Source: Micromonospora pallida
Lineage (GTDB): Bacteria > Actinomycetota > Actinomycetes > Mycobacteriales > Micromonosporaceae
NCBI RefSeq assembly: GCF_900090325.1
Contig: NZ_FMHW01000002.1
Coordinates: 3,535,001-3,599,000 of the forward strand
DNA: 64,000 nt
Direction: 5' to 3'
This document shows positions 48,560 to 61,743 of the stretch, in pieces (within the stretch, counting starts at the first letter, position 1; every line of letters begins with the position of its first letter). A model generated the notes under the pieces. The model made no database searches, was not told where the DNA came from, and was given only the letters and a program-made list of their open reading frames with translations. Made by a program: the position numbers and the translations under genes.

Positions 48560-49426
48560 TCACTGCGTGGTGACCGACCCGTCAGTCAGTTTCTCCGGGC
48601 CCAGAACCCGTCGGCAGTCGGTCAACGCCTGCTCGGCTGCCGCCCTCAGCGCGGCCGGATCGGGCCCGGCGGAGAGCACCTGCCGGGAGTACGACGGAAG
48701 GGCGGCGGCGAGGGCGGAACCGAAGACGGTCCGGAGATCCGCCGCCGTGCCGCCCTGCGCGCCGAGCCCCGGAGCGAGCAACGGGCCGTTGACCCGGGAG
48801 AGGTCGTGACCGGTGTCACCGACCGTCGCGCCGACCACCAGACCGATGCTCCCGAGCGGCTCCGCATCGGCGTTGAGCTGCGAAATCTCGTCGATGACCG
48901 TCTGGGCGACGGTCCGCCCGTCCGCGCCGCGCGCGCGTTGCACCGCACCGCCCTCGGGGTTGGAGGTCAGCGCCAGCACGAAGACGCCGCCACCGTGCCG
49001 GGCCGCCGTGTCGAACATCGGAGCCAGTGAACCTACTCCCAGGTAGGGGCTCGCCGTAACCGCGTCGACATACAGCGGACTGGATGGATCGAGGTACGCG
49101 TCGGCGTACGCGGCGACGGTCGATCCGATGTCACCGCGCTTGACGTCGAGGAGAACGAGCGAACCCGCTTCACGCAACTGTCGGATAGTTGACTCAAGCA
49201 CGGCGACCCCTCGGGACCCGTACCGCTCGAAGAAGGCCGACTGGGGCTTGACCACCGCAATCCGGTCGCCGATGGCCTCCGCGACGGTCCGGCTGAACCG
49301 CTCGAGGCCCGACACGTCGTCCGGCAGGCCCCAGCGGGCCAGCAGTCCGGGATGCGGGTCGATGCCCACGCAGAGCGGCCCGCGTTCCCGCATCGCCCGG
49401 TGCAGCCGGGCTCCGAAGCTCTCCAT
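48560..49426 (-). CDS. pyrF: Orotidine 5'-phosphate decarboxylase
   Basis: Last step of UMP synthesis. 288 residues, the longer actinobacterial type: PLCVGIDPHPGLLARWGLPD, AVVKPQSAFFERYGSRGVAV, and the catalytic VLLDVKRGDIGSTVAAYADA with the Lys-Asp pairs, then ASPYLGVGSLAPMFD. ATG 49426. It is separated from pyrD by bioA, which is unusual. The 146 bases before mihF contain no gene. Confidence 0.96.
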   Translation of the reverse strand: MESFGARLHRAMRERGPLCVGIDPHPGLLARWGLPDDVSGLERFSRTVAEAIGDRIAVVKPQSAFFERYGSRGVAVLESTIRQLREAGSLVLLDVKRGDIGSTVAAYADAYLDPSSPLYVDAVTASPYLGVGSLAPMFDTAARHGGGVFVLALTSNPEGGAVQRARGADGRTVAQTVIDEISQLNADAEPLGSIGLVVGATVGDTGHDLSRVNGPLLAPGLGAQGGTAADLRTVFGSALAAALPSYSRQVLSAGPDPAALRAAAEQALTDCRRVLGPEKLTDGSVTTQ

Positions 49427-49454
49427 CTGGTCTCTTCCTCTCGTGTCCCGGCCC

Positions 49455-50729
49455 TCAGCCCGCCGCCACGGCCGCGGCGACCCCGGCGGTGATCCGGGCC
49501 AGGTCCGCGTCGTCGGTCAGGTAGGGCGGCATCGTGTACACCAGGTCCCGGAACGGACGCAGCCAGACCCCCTCGGCGACCGCGGCGGCGGTCGCCGCCG
49601 GCAGGTCCACGTCGTGGTCGAGCTGCACCACGCCGATCGCGCCGAGTACCCGGACGTCCCGCACCCCGGCGGTGCCCCGCAAGGGCGCCAGGCCGGCCCG
49701 TAACGCTCGGTCCACCCTGGACACCTCGGCGGCCCAGTCCCCGGCCCGCAGCAGCCCGATGGAGGCGTTCGCGACGGCACAGGCGAGCGGGTTGCCCATG
49801 AACGTCGGACCGTGCGCCAGCACCCCGTCGGCGGAGATGCCCCGGGCGATCTCCGCCGTGCAGAGCGTGGCGGCCAGGGTCAGGTAGCCGCCGGTGAGCG
49901 CCTTGCCGACGCAGAGCACGTCCGGGCTGACCCCGGCGTGCTCGGCGGCGAACATCGTCCCGGTCCGGCCGAAGCCGGTGGCGATCTCGTCGAAGACGAG
50001 CAGCACCCCGTGGGCGCGGGTCACCTCACGCAGCACCCGCAGGTAGTGCGGGTTGTGGAAACGCATCCCGCCGGCCCCCTGCACCACCGGCTCGACGATC
50101 ACCGCCGCCAGCTCGTCCGCGTGCCGTTCGACCGCGTCGACCAGCGCCGCCTCGTACGCCGGGTCGACCGGGGTGTCGAAGTCGCCCGGCGGCGCGGGAG
50201 CGAAGACCTGGCGGGGCAGCACGTCGGTCCAGAGGTGGTGCATGCCCCCCTCCGGGTCGCAGACGCTCATCGGATGGAAGGTGTCGCCGTGGTAGCCGCC
50301 CCGCCAGGTGCCCAGCCGGTGCCGGCCCGGCCGGCCGGTGGCGCGCTGGTACTGGAGGCACATCTTGATCGCGACCTCGACGGCGACCGACCCGGAGTCG
50401 CAGAGGAAGACCTTCTCCAGGCCGGGCGGGGCCAGCTCGACCAGGGTGTCGGCCAGCCGGACCGCCGGCTCGTGGGTCAGCCCGCCGAACATCACGTGGC
50501 TCATCCGGCCGAGTTGGTCGACCACCGCCGCGTCGAGCACCGGGTGCCGGTAGCCGTGGATGGCCGCCCACCAGGACGACATCCCGTCCACCAGCTCGCG
50601 CCCGTCGGCCAGCCGCAGCCGTACGCCCCGCGCGCTCTCCACCACGTACGGCGACACGGCCGGGGGCAGTGGCGCGTACGGGTGCCACACGTGTTCCCGG
50701 TCCCCTGCCAGGATCTCCTCAGGGGTCAC
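49455..50729 (-). CDS. bioA: Adenosylmethionine-8-amino-7-oxononanoate aminotransferase
   Basis: Biotin synthesis: transfers the amino group from SAM to KAPA giving DAPA. 424-residue class III PLP aminotransferase. [20 protein letters not shown] and [19 protein letters not shown] are BioA-specific (substrate Trp and Tyr). [16 protein letters not shown] and [18 protein letters not shown] hold the PLP Asp and Lys. The GTG start at 50729 overlaps the pyrD stop (GTGA), so it is translated with the pyrimidine genes. No other bio gene is nearby. Confidence 0.94.
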   Translation of the reverse strand: MTPEEILAGDREHVWHPYAPLPPAVSPYVVESARGVRLRLADGRELVDGMSSWWAAIHGYRHPVLDAAVVDQLGRMSHVMFGGLTHEPAVRLADTLVELAPPGLEKVFLCDSGSVAVEVAIKMCLQYQRATGRPGRHRLGTWRGGYHGDTFHPMSVCDPEGGMHHLWTDVLPRQVFAPAPPGDFDTPVDPAYEAALVDAVERHADELAAVIVEPVVQGAGGMRFHNPHYLRVLREVTRAHGVLLVFDEIATGFGRTGTMFAAEHAGVSPDVLCVGKALTGGYLTLAATLCTAEIARGISADGVLAHGPTFMGNPLACAVANASIGLLRAGDWAAEVSRVDRALRAGLAPLRGTAGVRDVRVLGAIGVVQLDHDVDLPAATAAAVAEGVWLRPFRDLVYTMPPYLTDDADLARITAGVAAAVAAG

Positions 50730-51772
50730 CGGCCGGCCGACCCGGCGGTGGTCGCGCTCCCGGCGCGGCCGATCGCCCGGGCGGCGGCACGCACCAGGGC
50801 GGGACCGCGGTAGACGAAGCCGGTGTAGAGCTGCACCAGGCTCGCCCCGGCGTCGACCATCCGGGCCGCGTCGTCCGGGTCGACGATCCCGCCGACGCCG
50901 ATCACCGGCAGTCGCCCGCCGGTCTCCCGGTGCACGAAGGCCACCGTCTCCCGGGCCCGGACGGCGAGCGGCCGACCGGAGAGACCGCCGGCCTCCGCGC
51001 CCCGTGCGCGGTCGCCCGGGGCGAGTCCGTCCCGGGCCAGGGTGGTGTTGGTGGCGATCACGCCGGCCGCGCCCCGGGCCAGGCAGACCTCCAGCAGTTC
51101 GGCGATGGCCGGCTCGGTCAGGTCCGGGGCGATCTTCACCAGCACCGGCTTCTCCCCCACCAGGGCGGCGAGCAGCGCGTCGAGGTGTTCCCGGTCCTGG
51201 AGGGCGCGCAGGCCCGGGGTGTTCGGCGAGGAGACGTTGACCGCGAAGTAGTCGCCGTGCCCGCGCAGGGCCCGGTAGGAGGCGAGATAGTCCTCCACCG
51301 CCTCCTCGATGGGCGTCACCTTGGACTTGCCGAGCGAGATGCCCAGCGGCACGCCGAGTGGGCGGGGCAGCGCGGCGAGCCGGGCGGCGAGCGCCTCGGC
51401 TCCGGCGTTGTTGAAGCCCATCCGGTTGACCACGGCCTCGCTGTCGGGCAGCCGGAACAGCCGGGGCCGGGGGTTGCCCGGCTGCGGGCGCGCGGTCACC
51501 GTGCCGACCTCGACGAACCCGAAGCCCAGCGCCGGCCAGGCCGGCAACGCGACGCCGTTCTTGTCCATCCCGGCGGCCAACCCGACCGGGTTGGGAAAGG
51601 TGACGCCGAAGACCGTACGCGGCGCGGAAGCCGCGTACCGCGCCCGCAGTGCCGCCAGGGCGACCGGCCGCCCGGACAGCCCGGCGAGCCGCCGCAACGT
51701 CCACTCGTGCGCCGCCTCGGCGTCCCCGCCCCCGATCCGGAACAGGCCCGCCCTGACAATCCGCTGGAACAT
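50726..51772 (-). CDS. pyrD: Dihydroorotate dehydrogenase (quinone), class 2
   Basis: Membrane-associated flavoprotein of 348 residues: an N-terminal amphipathic helix ([20 protein letters not shown]), [37 protein letters not shown], and [18 protein letters not shown] with the class 2 catalytic Ser. The C-terminal FMN site includes [23 protein letters not shown] 51772 with GGAGG upstream. A hairpin region separates it from carB. Confidence 0.96.
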   Translation of the reverse strand: MFQRIVRAGLFRIGGGDAEAAHEWTLRRLAGLSGRPVALAALRARYAASAPRTVFGVTFPNPVGLAAGMDKNGVALPAWPALGFGFVEVGTVTARPQPGNPRPRLFRLPDSEAVVNRMGFNNAGAEALAARLAALPRPLGVPLGISLGKSKVTPIEEAVEDYLASYRALRGHGDYFAVNVSSPNTPGLRALQDREHLDALLAALVGEKPVLVKIAPDLTEPAIAELLEVCLARGAAGVIATNTTLARDGLAPGDRARGAEAGGLSGRPLAVRARETVAFVHRETGGRLPVIGVGGIVDPDDAARMVDAGASLVQLYTGFVYRGPALVRAAARAIGRAGSATTAGSAGR

Positions 51773-51792
51773 CACCACGCCACCTCCCCCGG

Positions 51793-51865
51793 CCCCGGAG
51801 TTCCGGGGTCGATCAAGAGGTTCGCGTCGCGGAACCGGCCCGGACCGGACGCGAACTTCTCGATC
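51793..51865. terminator. Hairpin pair between carB and pyrD
   Basis: CCCCGG-AGTT-CCGGGG (51793-51808) is followed by a long hairpin: 51811-51828 (GATCAAGAGGTTCGCGTC) pairs with 51848-51865 over 18 positions with one mismatch and one G-U pair. It lies in the 109-base gap and could reduce read-through into pyrD. The sequence looks like a dispersed intergenic element. Confidence 0.6.
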
Positions 51866-51881
51866 AACGTGGTGGGCGGGG

Positions 51882-55290
<3,409 letters not shown>

Positions 55291-55298
<8 letters not shown>

Positions 55299-56466
55299 TC
55301 TTTCCGCCTTCACTGTGGTTCCGGTCGAGGCCGCGACCCTCGATCAGCTCGGCGAAGCGGTCGAAGAGGTAGTCCGCGTCGTGCGGGCCGGCCGCCGCCT
55401 CGGGGTGGTACTGGACGGTGAACGCGGGCACGTCCTTCGCCCGCAGGCCCTCGACCACGTTGTCGTTCAGGCAGACATGACTGACCTCGACCCCGCCGAA
55501 CTCGGTGTCGATGATCCGGTCGGGCACCAGCGCCCCCGGCTCGGCGCCCGGGAACTGGACGGCGAAGCCGTGGTTGTGGCTGGTCACCTCGACCTTGCCG
55601 GTGGCCCGGTCCAGCACCGGCTGGTTGATGCCCCGGTGGCCGTACCCGAGCTTGTAGGTGCCGAAACCGAGGGCCCGGCCGAGGATCTGGCTGCCGAAGC
55701 AGATCCCGAACAGCGGCACCCGACGGCGCAGCACCTCGCGGGCCAGGGCGACCGGAACGTCGGCGGTCGCCGGGTCACCGGGTCCGGGCGAGAAGAAGAC
55801 CGCGTCCGCGCCGGTGGCCAGCACGTCGTCGATGGTCGAGCCGGCGGGGAGCACGTGCGTGGTGACGCCCCGCGCGGCGAGCCGGCGCGGCACGTTGCGC
55901 TTGATGCCCAGGTCGAGCGCGGCGACGGTGAACCGGTGCTCGCCCTCCGCCCGCACCACGTACGGCTCGGCGGTGGTCACCTCGGCGGAGAGGTCCGCGC
56001 CGACCATCGGCGGGGCCTGCCGGACCCGGGCCAGCAGGGCACGTGGGTCGTCCTCGACGCTGGAGACGCCGACCCGCATCGCGCCACGTTCGCGCAGGTG
56101 CCGGGTGAGCGCCCGGGTGTCCACCCCGCTGATGCCGACCACGCCCTCGGCGTCCAGCCGCTCCGCCAGCCCGCCGGTGGCCCGCCAGTTCGAGCCGATC
56201 CGGGCCGGGTCGCGCACCACGTACCCGGCGACCCAGATCCGGGACGACTCGTCGTCCTCGCCGTTGACCCCGGTGTTGCCAATGTGCGGGGCGGTCTGCA
56301 CCACCACCTGCCGGTGGTACGAGGGGTCGGTCAGGGTCTCCTGGTAGCCGGTCATGCCGGTGTTGAAGACCGCCTCGCCGAAGGTCTCGCCGACGCTGCC
56401 GTACGCCTCGCCGTGGAACGTGCGCCCGTCCTCCAGAACGAGGATCGCGGGCCTACGCTTCGCCAT
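55291..56466 (-). CDS. carA: Carbamoyl-phosphate synthase small subunit
   Basis: Glutamine amidotransferase chain of 391 residues. N-terminal: [20 protein letters not shown]-terminal class I GATase: [37 protein letters not shown] with the nucleophilic Cys, and [19 protein letters not shown] with His and Glu. The GICFGSQ loop is a variant of GICLGHQ. ATG 56466 shares one base with the pyrC stop (TAATG). Confidence 0.97.
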
Positions 56467-57743
56467 TATTTGAGCGCCTTTCCGTCCAGGACCGTCGGCT
56501 CGCCGCGCAGGAAGGTCGCTACGATGCGACCCGGCAGCGTCATGCGGGCGTACGGGGTGTTGCGACTACGACTGGCCAGTTCGGCCGGCTCGATCACGCG
56601 TCGGGCGGCCGGGTCGACCAGGGTGAGGTTCGCCGGGACGCCGGGGGCCGGGTCGAGGCCGTGCCCGTCCAGGCCGGCGATCCGGGCCGGGGTGCGGGAC
56701 ATCCGCTCGGCGATCAGGTCCCACTCCGGACCGAGCACGTCGAGGGCGATCGACAGCGCCGTCTCCAGACCCAGCATGCCGGGCCGGGCGTACGCCCACT
56801 CGCACTCCTTGTCCTCCACCGCGTGCGGGGCGTGGTCGGTGGCGATGATGTCGATCACGCCCTCGACCAGGGCGGCGCGCAGCGCGGCGATGTCGGTGGC
56901 GGTCCGCAGCGGCGGGTTCACCTTGTAGACCGGGTCGTACGACTCGGCCTTGGCGTCGGTGAGCAGCAGGTGGTGCGGGGTGACCTCGGCGGTGACCCGT
57001 ACCCCCCGGGCCTTGGCCTGGCGCAGCACCTCGACGCTGCCGGCGGTGGAGACGTGGCAGACGTGCAGGCGACCGCCGACGTGCTCGGTCAGCAGCACGT
57101 CGCGGGCGATGATCGCCTCCTCGGCGACCGCCGGCCAGCCGGTCAGCCCGAGCCGGGTGGAGACCTCGCCCTCGTGCATCTGCGCGCCCTCGGTGAGCCG
57201 GGGTTCCTCGGCATGCTGGGCGATGATCCCGTCGAACGCCTTGACGTACTCGAGCGCCCGGCGCATCAGCTTCGGGTCGGCGACGCAGTGCCCGTCGTCG
57301 GAGAAGATCCGCACCCGGGCCGCCGAGTCGGCCATCGCGCCCAGCTCGGCGAGGCGCTCGCCGGCCAGGCCGACGGTGACCGCGCCGATCGGCTGGACGT
57401 CGACCAGCCCGGCCTCCCGGCCGAGCCGCCAGACCTGCTCGACCACGCCGGCGGTGTCGGCGACCGGCGAGGTGTTCGCCATCGCGCAGACCGCGGTGTA
57501 GCCGCCGAGCGCCGCCGCCCGGGAGCCGGACTCCACGGTCTCGGCGTCCTCCCGGCCGGGCTCGCGCAGGTGGGTGTGCAGGTCGACCAGGCCAGGCAGG
57601 GCGACCAGCCCGGTCGCGTCGACCACGGTGGCGTCCGGCGCGGTCAGCCCCGGGCCGGTCTCCGCCACCACGCCGTCGCGGATGAGCAGGTCGGTGGGGT
57701 CGCCGCCGAGGACGCTGACCCCCTTGATCAGGTACGCGGTCAT
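56466..57743 (-). CDS. pyrC: Dihydroorotase, class I
   Basis: Zinc hydrolase of 425 residues closing the dihydroorotate ring: [20 protein letters not shown] with the first metal histidines, HLCHVSTAG-type motif as [19 protein letters not shown], and [20 protein letters not shown] with the catalytic Asp. ATG 57743 overlaps pyrB by four bases. Central gene of the pyrRBC-carAB-pyrD operon. Confidence 0.97.
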   Translation of the reverse strand: MTAYLIKGVSVLGGDPTDLLIRDGVVAETGPGLTAPDATVVDATGLVALPGLVDLHTHLREPGREDAETVESGSRAAALGGYTAVCAMANTSPVADTAGVVEQVWRLGREAGLVDVQPIGAVTVGLAGERLAELGAMADSAARVRIFSDDGHCVADPKLMRRALEYVKAFDGIIAQHAEEPRLTEGAQMHEGEVSTRLGLTGWPAVAEEAIIARDVLLTEHVGGRLHVCHVSTAGSVEVLRQAKARGVRVTAEVTPHHLLLTDAKAESYDPVYKVNPPLRTATDIAALRAALVEGVIDIIATDHAPHAVEDKECEWAYARPGMLGLETALSIALDVLGPEWDLIAERMSRTPARIAGLDGHGLDPAPGVPANLTLVDPAARRVIEPAELASRSRNTPYARMTLPGRIVATFLRGEPTVLDGKALK

Positions 57744-58666
57744 AGTTTGTTCCCCCCGAGCAGCAGGTAGAGGACGGCCATCCGGACGGAGACCCCGTTG
57801 GTGACCTGTTCGACGATGGTGGAGCGGGGCGAGTCGGCCACCTCGGCCGTGATCTCCATGCCCCGGTTCATCGGGCCGGGGTGCATGACGATCGCGTGCT
57901 CCGGCAGACGGCGCATCCGGGGCCCGTCCAGGCCGTAGCGGCGGGCGTACTCACGGGCGGAGGGGAAGTAGGAGTCGGACATCCGCTCCCGCTGCACCCG
58001 CAGCATCATCACCACGTCCGCCTCGGGCAGCACGGCGTCGAGGTCGTAGCAGACGTCGGTGCCGGGCGCGAGGGCCTGCGCGATGTCCATCGGGATGAGG
58101 GTGGGCGGCCCGACCAGGGTGACCTTCGCGCCGAGGGTCGACAGCAGCAGCACGTTGGAGCGGGCCACCCGGCTGTGCAGCACGTCCCCGACCACGGCGA
58201 CGTGCAGGCCGGCGATCCGGCCCAGCCGGGACCGCATCGTGTACGCGTCGAGCAGCGCCTGGGTGGGGTGCTCGTGGGTGCCGTCGCCGGCGTTGACCAC
58301 GCTCCCGTCGACCCAGTTCGCCAGCCGGTGCGGGGCACCGGAGGCCGGGTGCCGGACGACCACCGCGTCGGCGCCCATGGCTTGGAGGGTGAGCGCGGTG
58401 TCCTTCAGGCTCTCGCCCTTGGCGACGCTGGACCCCTTCGCCGAGAAGTTGATCACGTCGGCGCTGAGCCGCTTCGCCGCCGCCTCGAACGAGATCCGGG
58501 TCCGGGTGGAGTCCTCGTAGAAAAGGTTGACCACGGTCCGGCCGCGCAGCGCCGGCAGCTTCTTGACCTCCCGTCCGGCGACGGTGGCCATCTGGGCGGC
58601 GGTGTCCAGGACCAGGGTGGCGGTGGACGCGTCCAGGTCTGCGCCGGAGAGCAGGTGGCGGATCAT
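57740..58666 (-). CDS. pyrB: Aspartate carbamoyltransferase catalytic chain
   Basis: 308 residues. The carbamoyl-phosphate loop is [20 protein letters not shown] and a second is [18 protein letters not shown]; the C-terminal domain has [18 protein letters not shown] and [13 protein letters not shown]. No pyrI regulatory chain is present. ATG 58666 overlaps pyrR (ATGA). Confidence 0.97.
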   Translation of the reverse strand: MIRHLLSGADLDASTATLVLDTAAQMATVAGREVKKLPALRGRTVVNLFYEDSTRTRISFEAAAKRLSADVINFSAKGSSVAKGESLKDTALTLQAMGADAVVVRHPASGAPHRLANWVDGSVVNAGDGTHEHPTQALLDAYTMRSRLGRIAGLHVAVVGDVLHSRVARSNVLLLSTLGAKVTLVGPPTLIPMDIAQALAPGTDVCYDLDAVLPEADVVMMLRVQRERMSDSYFPSAREYARRYGLDGPRMRRLPEHAIVMHPGPMNRGMEITAEVADSPRSTIVEQVTNGVSVRMAVLYLLLGGNKL

Positions 58667-59247
58667 GAGGGGGTACCCCCGTAGAGCTTGACCTCGTCGG
58701 TGCCGTCGACCTCGGCGAGGGTGACCTTGACGCTCTCGGCGAGCGCGGTCGGGATGTTCTTGCCGACGTAGTCGGCCCGGATGGGCAGTTCCCGGTGCCC
58801 CCGGTCGACCAGGACGGCGAGCTGCACCGAGGCGGGCCGACCGACGTCGTTGAGCGCGTCCAGAGCGGCCCGGACGGTCCGGCCGGAGAAGAGCACGTCG
58901 TCGACGAGGACGACCCGCTTGCCGTCGATTCCGCCCGGCGGCACCTCGGTCGGGCCGACCGCCCGGACCGCGTGCCGACGCAGGTCGTCGCGGTAGAGCG
59001 TGATGTCGAGCACACCGACCGGTACGGCGATGTCCTCGAAGGCGCTGATCCGCGCGGCGAGCCGGTGCGCCAGCGGCGCTCCCCGGGTCGGGATGCCGAG
59101 CAGGACGGTGTCGGCGGCACCGTGGGTCTTCTCGAGAATCTGGTGGGCGATGCGGTCGACCACGCGCTGCACGTCAGCGCTGGCGAGGATCACCTTCACC
59201 GAGGGTTGTCTCGGCATCGGGGACCGAGCGGCCGACGGGTAGGCCAC
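58663..59247 (-). CDS. pyrR: PyrR, pyrimidine operon regulator / uracil PRTase
   Basis: RNA-binding regulator of the pyr operon, 194 residues, with a PRTase fold: [20 protein letters not shown], then [17 protein letters not shown], and the PRPP loop [21 protein letters not shown] choose GTG 59247 because a near-perfect Shine-Dalgarno AAGGAGGTCC lies five bases upstream (59251-59260); ATG 59217 is the shorter option. A PyrR-binding-loop-like hairpin overlaps the region just before this site. Confidence 0.94.
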   Translation of the reverse strand: MAYPSAARSPMPRQPSVKVILASADVQRVVDRIAHQILEKTHGAADTVLLGIPTRGAPLAHRLAARISAFEDIAVPVGVLDITLYRDDLRRHAVRAVGPTEVPPGGIDGKRVVLVDDVLFSGRTVRAALDALNDVGRPASVQLAVLVDRGHRELPIRADYVGKNIPTALAESVKVTLAEVDGTDEVKLYGGTPS

Positions 59248-59261
59248 GGCGGACCTCCTTC

Positions 59262-59279
59262 CCCGCCTCACGGGACGGG
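59262..59279 (-). promoter_or_regulatory. PyrR-binding hairpin in the pyr leader
   Basis: On the minus strand CCCG-TCCCGTGAGG-CGGG forms a small hairpin whose loop matches the PyrR-binding consensus UCCnGnGAGGY. It ends one base before the Shine-Dalgarno site of pyrR. This is the arrangement reported for mycobacteria, where PyrR binding blocks translation initiation. Confidence 0.7.
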
Positions 59280-59345
59280 TCGTTAAAGGACGTCTGACTT
59301 CCCCGGACCGGCCGCGAGGGGCCCTGGCCGGGGCTTACAGCCACG

Positions 59346-59480
59346 TTACCAGTGGTCACCGGGGCTTCCGCCGGCCGGCCGCTGATTCGCAAATCAGTCC
59401 CGAAATGCGGATAGATCCACCCCGCGATCCCAACAGGTGTGTCACGACCACTTGACCACGTGTCGCAATCCCCGTACCGT
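59346..59480 (+). promoter_or_regulatory. bldD promoter and possible autoregulatory site
   Basis: TTGACC (59452-59457) and TACCGT (59475-59480) are 17 bases apart, 53 bases before the bldD ATG. The near-palindrome TTACCAGTGGTCA at 59346-59358 keeps the T-n-A-C...G-T-n-A outer positions of BldD boxes but not the centre. It lies between the divergent pyr and bldD promoters. The 286-base gap holds no gene. Confidence 0.4.
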
Positions 59481-59533
59481 CACGCTCCGTAGCGATAGCT
59501 GGGAGAACCCCGAGCAGCACTGGGAGTGTCCGA

Positions 59534-60022
59534 ATGCCCTCTGAATACGCCAAGTCGCTGGGCGCCCGCCTGCGCTCCATCCGCCAGCAGCAGGGCCTGT
59601 CCCTGCAAGGGGTGGAGGAGAAGTCCAACGGCCGGTGGAAGGCCGTCGTGGTCGGGTCGTACGAGCGTGGCGACCGGGCCGTCACCGTGTCCCGGCTGGC
59701 CGAGCTGGCCGACTTCTACCGCGTACCCGTCTCCGAGCTGCTGCCCGACGGCAGTGGCGTACGGCACGAGCCGACCAGCAAGATCGTGCTGGACCTGGAG
59801 CGGCTCTACGACGAGGCGTCGGAGGAGCTGGCCTACGTGGCCCGGTACGCGCGCGCCATCCAGCAGCAGCGTGGCGACTACAACGGCCGCGTCCTCTCGA
59901 TCCGCGCCGACGACCTGCGGGCCCTGGCCATCGTGTACGACGCCTCGCCCTCCGGTCTGATCGAGCGGCTGAACGAGCACGGCGTGCTGGTCGCCGACCC
60001 CCGGGCGTTCTTCGCGTCCTGA
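59534..60022 (+). CDS. bldD: BldD, c-di-GMP-dependent developmental repressor
   Basis: Master regulator of development in sporulating actinomycetes. 162 residues. The N-terminal XRE-type domain (4-70) has KSLGARLRSIRQQQGLSLQG and SYERGDRAVTVSRLAELADF. The C-terminal c-di-GMP domain keeps the signature RGD-x8-RxxD: RGD at 113-115 and RADD at 124-127, so c-di-GMP binding should be retained. ATG 59534 is preceded by GGGAGTG. It is the only plus-strand gene among minus-strand operons here. Confidence 0.96.
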   Translation: MPSEYAKSLGARLRSIRQQQGLSLQGVEEKSNGRWKAVVVGSYERGDRAVTVSRLAELADFYRVPVSELLPDGSGVRHEPTSKIVLDLERLYDEASEELAYVARYARAIQQQRGDYNGRVLSIRADDLRALAIVYDASPSGLIERLNEHGVLVADPRAFFAS

Positions 60023-60038
60023 ACCACCGCTATCGCCT

Positions 60039-60072
60039 CGAGGGGCCCGCGCCGGTCGGCGCGGGCCCCTCG
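60039..60072. terminator. Perfect GC-rich hairpin after bldD
   Basis: CGAGGGGCCCGCGCC and its complement pair perfectly over 15 bp around GGTC, starting 17 bases after the bldD stop. There is no T tract, as is common in actinobacteria. It may serve both bldD and the convergent nusB transcript. Confidence 0.8.
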
Positions 60073-60209
60073 GGCGCGTACGGCCTGCTCGACGCCGGGC
60101 GGTCTCGCGGTGTCGCCGGGCGGTGCCGTGGTCCGGCCAAGTCGGCGGCCGGGCGCGGCATGGCCGCCGGGCCGCTGGCGGGGTCGCCGGTGGTCACGGC
60201 GGCCCGGCC

Positions 60210-60250
60210 CAGCGGGTGGCGTAGTCGGCTCAGCGGGTGGCGTAGTCGGC
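60210..60250. repeat. Tandem duplicate of the nusB 3' end
   Basis: CAGCGGGTGGCGTAGTCGGC occurs at 60210-60229 and again at 60231-60250 (period 21). The second copy contains the stop codon and last codons of nusB; the first lies directly beyond the stop. Confidence 0.75.
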
Positions 60251-60664
60251 GATCCGGCCGAGGATGCCGTTGAGGAAGCGCGGCGAGTCGTCGGTCGACA
60301 TCTGCCGGGCCAGCTCGACGGCCTCGCTGATGGCCACCGCGTCGTCGATGTCGTCGTGGTACAGCAACTCGTAGACCGCGATCCGGGCGAGGTTGCGGTC
60401 GATGACCGGCATCCGCTCCAGCGTCCAGCCCTCGGCGTAGCTGGCGATCAGCTCGTCGATCCGGTCGAGGTGCGCGGCCACCCCCTCGACCAGGCTGACC
60501 GCGTAGCCGAGGTGCTCCGGGCGGGGCTTCTCGATCCGCTCGATGTAGCCGGCGAGCACCTCCACCGGCGGCCGGCCGCGCAGGTCCGCCTCGTAGAGCA
60601 CGTCAAGCGCCCGCTTGCGCGCCTTGCGGCGCGCCGGCATCTGCTGCTTGGGAGCCTCGGCCAT
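60230..60664 (-). CDS. nusB: Transcription antitermination factor NusB
   Basis: 144 residues, all-helical: RRKARKRALDVLYEADLRGR, DRNLARIAVYELLYHDDIDD and AISEAVELARQMSTDDSPRF, then LNGILGRIA. It binds boxA RNA with NusE/S10 for rRNA antitermination. ATG 60664 shares a base with the efp stop (TGATG). The 3' end is partly duplicated downstream. Confidence 0.97.
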   Translation of the reverse strand: MAEAPKQQMPARRKARKRALDVLYEADLRGRPPVEVLAGYIERIEKPRPEHLGYAVSLVEGVAAHLDRIDELIASYAEGWTLERMPVIDRNLARIAVYELLYHDDIDDAVAISEAVELARQMSTDDSPRFLNGILGRIADYATR

Positions 60665-61221
60665 CAGGAGCGGCCGAGGTAACGGCCGTCGCGGGTGTCC
60701 ACCTTGATCTTCTCGCCGGTGGTGATGAAGAGCGGCACCTGCACGGTCGCGCCGGTCTCGACGGTGGCCGGCTTGTTGCCGCCGGTGGAGCGGTCGCCCT
60801 GGAGGCCCGGCTCGGTGTAGGTGACCTCCAGCACGACACTGGTCGCCAGCTCGACGTAGAGCGGCACACCCTCGTGCGTGGCCACGATCGCCTCGGCCTC
60901 GGGGAGGAGGTAGTTCGCCGCCTCACCCACGGTGGCGCCGGGGACGGTGATCTGGTCGAACGTCTCCAGGTCCATGAAGACGTAGTCCTCGCCGTCGGCG
61001 TAGAGGTACTGCATGGTGCGCTTGTCGACGGTCGCGGTCTCGACCTTGGTGCCCGCGTTGAAGGTCTTGTCGACGACCTTGCCGGAGAGCACGTTCTTCA
61101 GCGTGGTGCGGACGAAGGCACCACCCTTGCCGGGCTTGACGTGCTGGAACTCCACGACGGCCCAGAGCCCTCCGTCGAGGTTGAGTACCAGGCCGTTCTT
61201 GAGGTCGTTGGTGGTGGCCAT
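60664..61221 (-). CDS. efp: Elongation factor P
   Basis: Relieves ribosome stalling at polyproline. 185 residues, three beta domains: [20 protein letters not shown] with the tip lysine K32 in [25 protein letters not shown], and [20 protein letters not shown] near the C-terminus. No modification enzyme is nearby, in line with unmodified actinobacterial EF-P. ATG 61221; TAGACT at 61260-61265 may be a -10. Confidence 0.97.
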   Translation of the reverse strand: MATTNDLKNGLVLNLDGGLWAVVEFQHVKPGKGGAFVRTTLKNVLSGKVVDKTFNAGTKVETATVDKRTMQYLYADGEDYVFMDLETFDQITVPGATVGEAANYLLPEAEAIVATHEGVPLYVELATSVVLEVTYTEPGLQGDRSTGGNKPATVETGATVQVPLFITTGEKIKVDTRDGRYLGRS

Positions 61222-61305
61222 TTCCTGCCTTGATCTTCAATTGACGGACAGACCCAGCAAGTCTACTAGTGCGGTCTCCACCGACCAGGTCGGGCGGGGC
61301 CCGGC

Positions 61306-61743
61306 TCAGCCGGCGGCCAGGGTGGCGACGTGGTGCAGGGCCAGGCGGTAGCCGTCCACACCCAGGCCGCAGATCACCCCGGTCGCCACGGCGGAGACCA
61401 CCGAGTGCTGCCGGAACTCCTCCCGCGCGTGGATGTTCGAGATGTGCACCTCGACCAGCGGCCCGCGCAGCATCGCGCAGGCGTCCCGCACCGCGTACGA
61501 GTAGTGCGACCAGGCCGCCGGGTTGAGCACCACGGCCGCCTGCTCGTCGGCGGCGTCGTGCAGCCAGCCGATCAGCTCGTGCTCGGCGTCGGTCTGCCGC
61601 ACCGTCACCTCCAGCCCGAGGTCCCGGCCGGTGCGCTCGCAGAGCGCCACCAGGTCGGCGTAGCTCGTCGCGCCGTAGACGTCGACCTGCCGGGTGCCCA
61701 GCCGGCCCAGGTTCGGACCGTTCAGCACGTACACCTTCCTCAC
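61306..61743 (-). CDS. aroQ: 3-dehydroquinate dehydratase, type II
   Basis: Third shikimate step. 145 residues, dodecameric type II fold: [20 protein letters not shown], then [20 protein letters not shown] and [20 protein letters not shown] with the catalytic His region. The catalytic loop Arg/Tyr are present. The GTG start at 61743 overlaps the aroB stop (GTGA). Confidence 0.96.
   Translation of the reverse strand: MRKVYVLNGPNLGRLGTRQVDVYGATSYADLVALCERTGRDLGLEVTVRQTDAEHELIGWLHDAADEQAAVVLNPAAWSHYSYAVRDACAMLRGPLVEVHISNIHAREEFRQHSVVSAVATGVICGLGVDGYRLALHHVATLAAG

Noticed and set aside
55684..55704. carA GICFGSQ as a lost active site
   Set aside because: The catalytic Cys, His and Glu are all present; a Phe/Ser-type variation around the Cys is tolerated in actinobacterial CarA.
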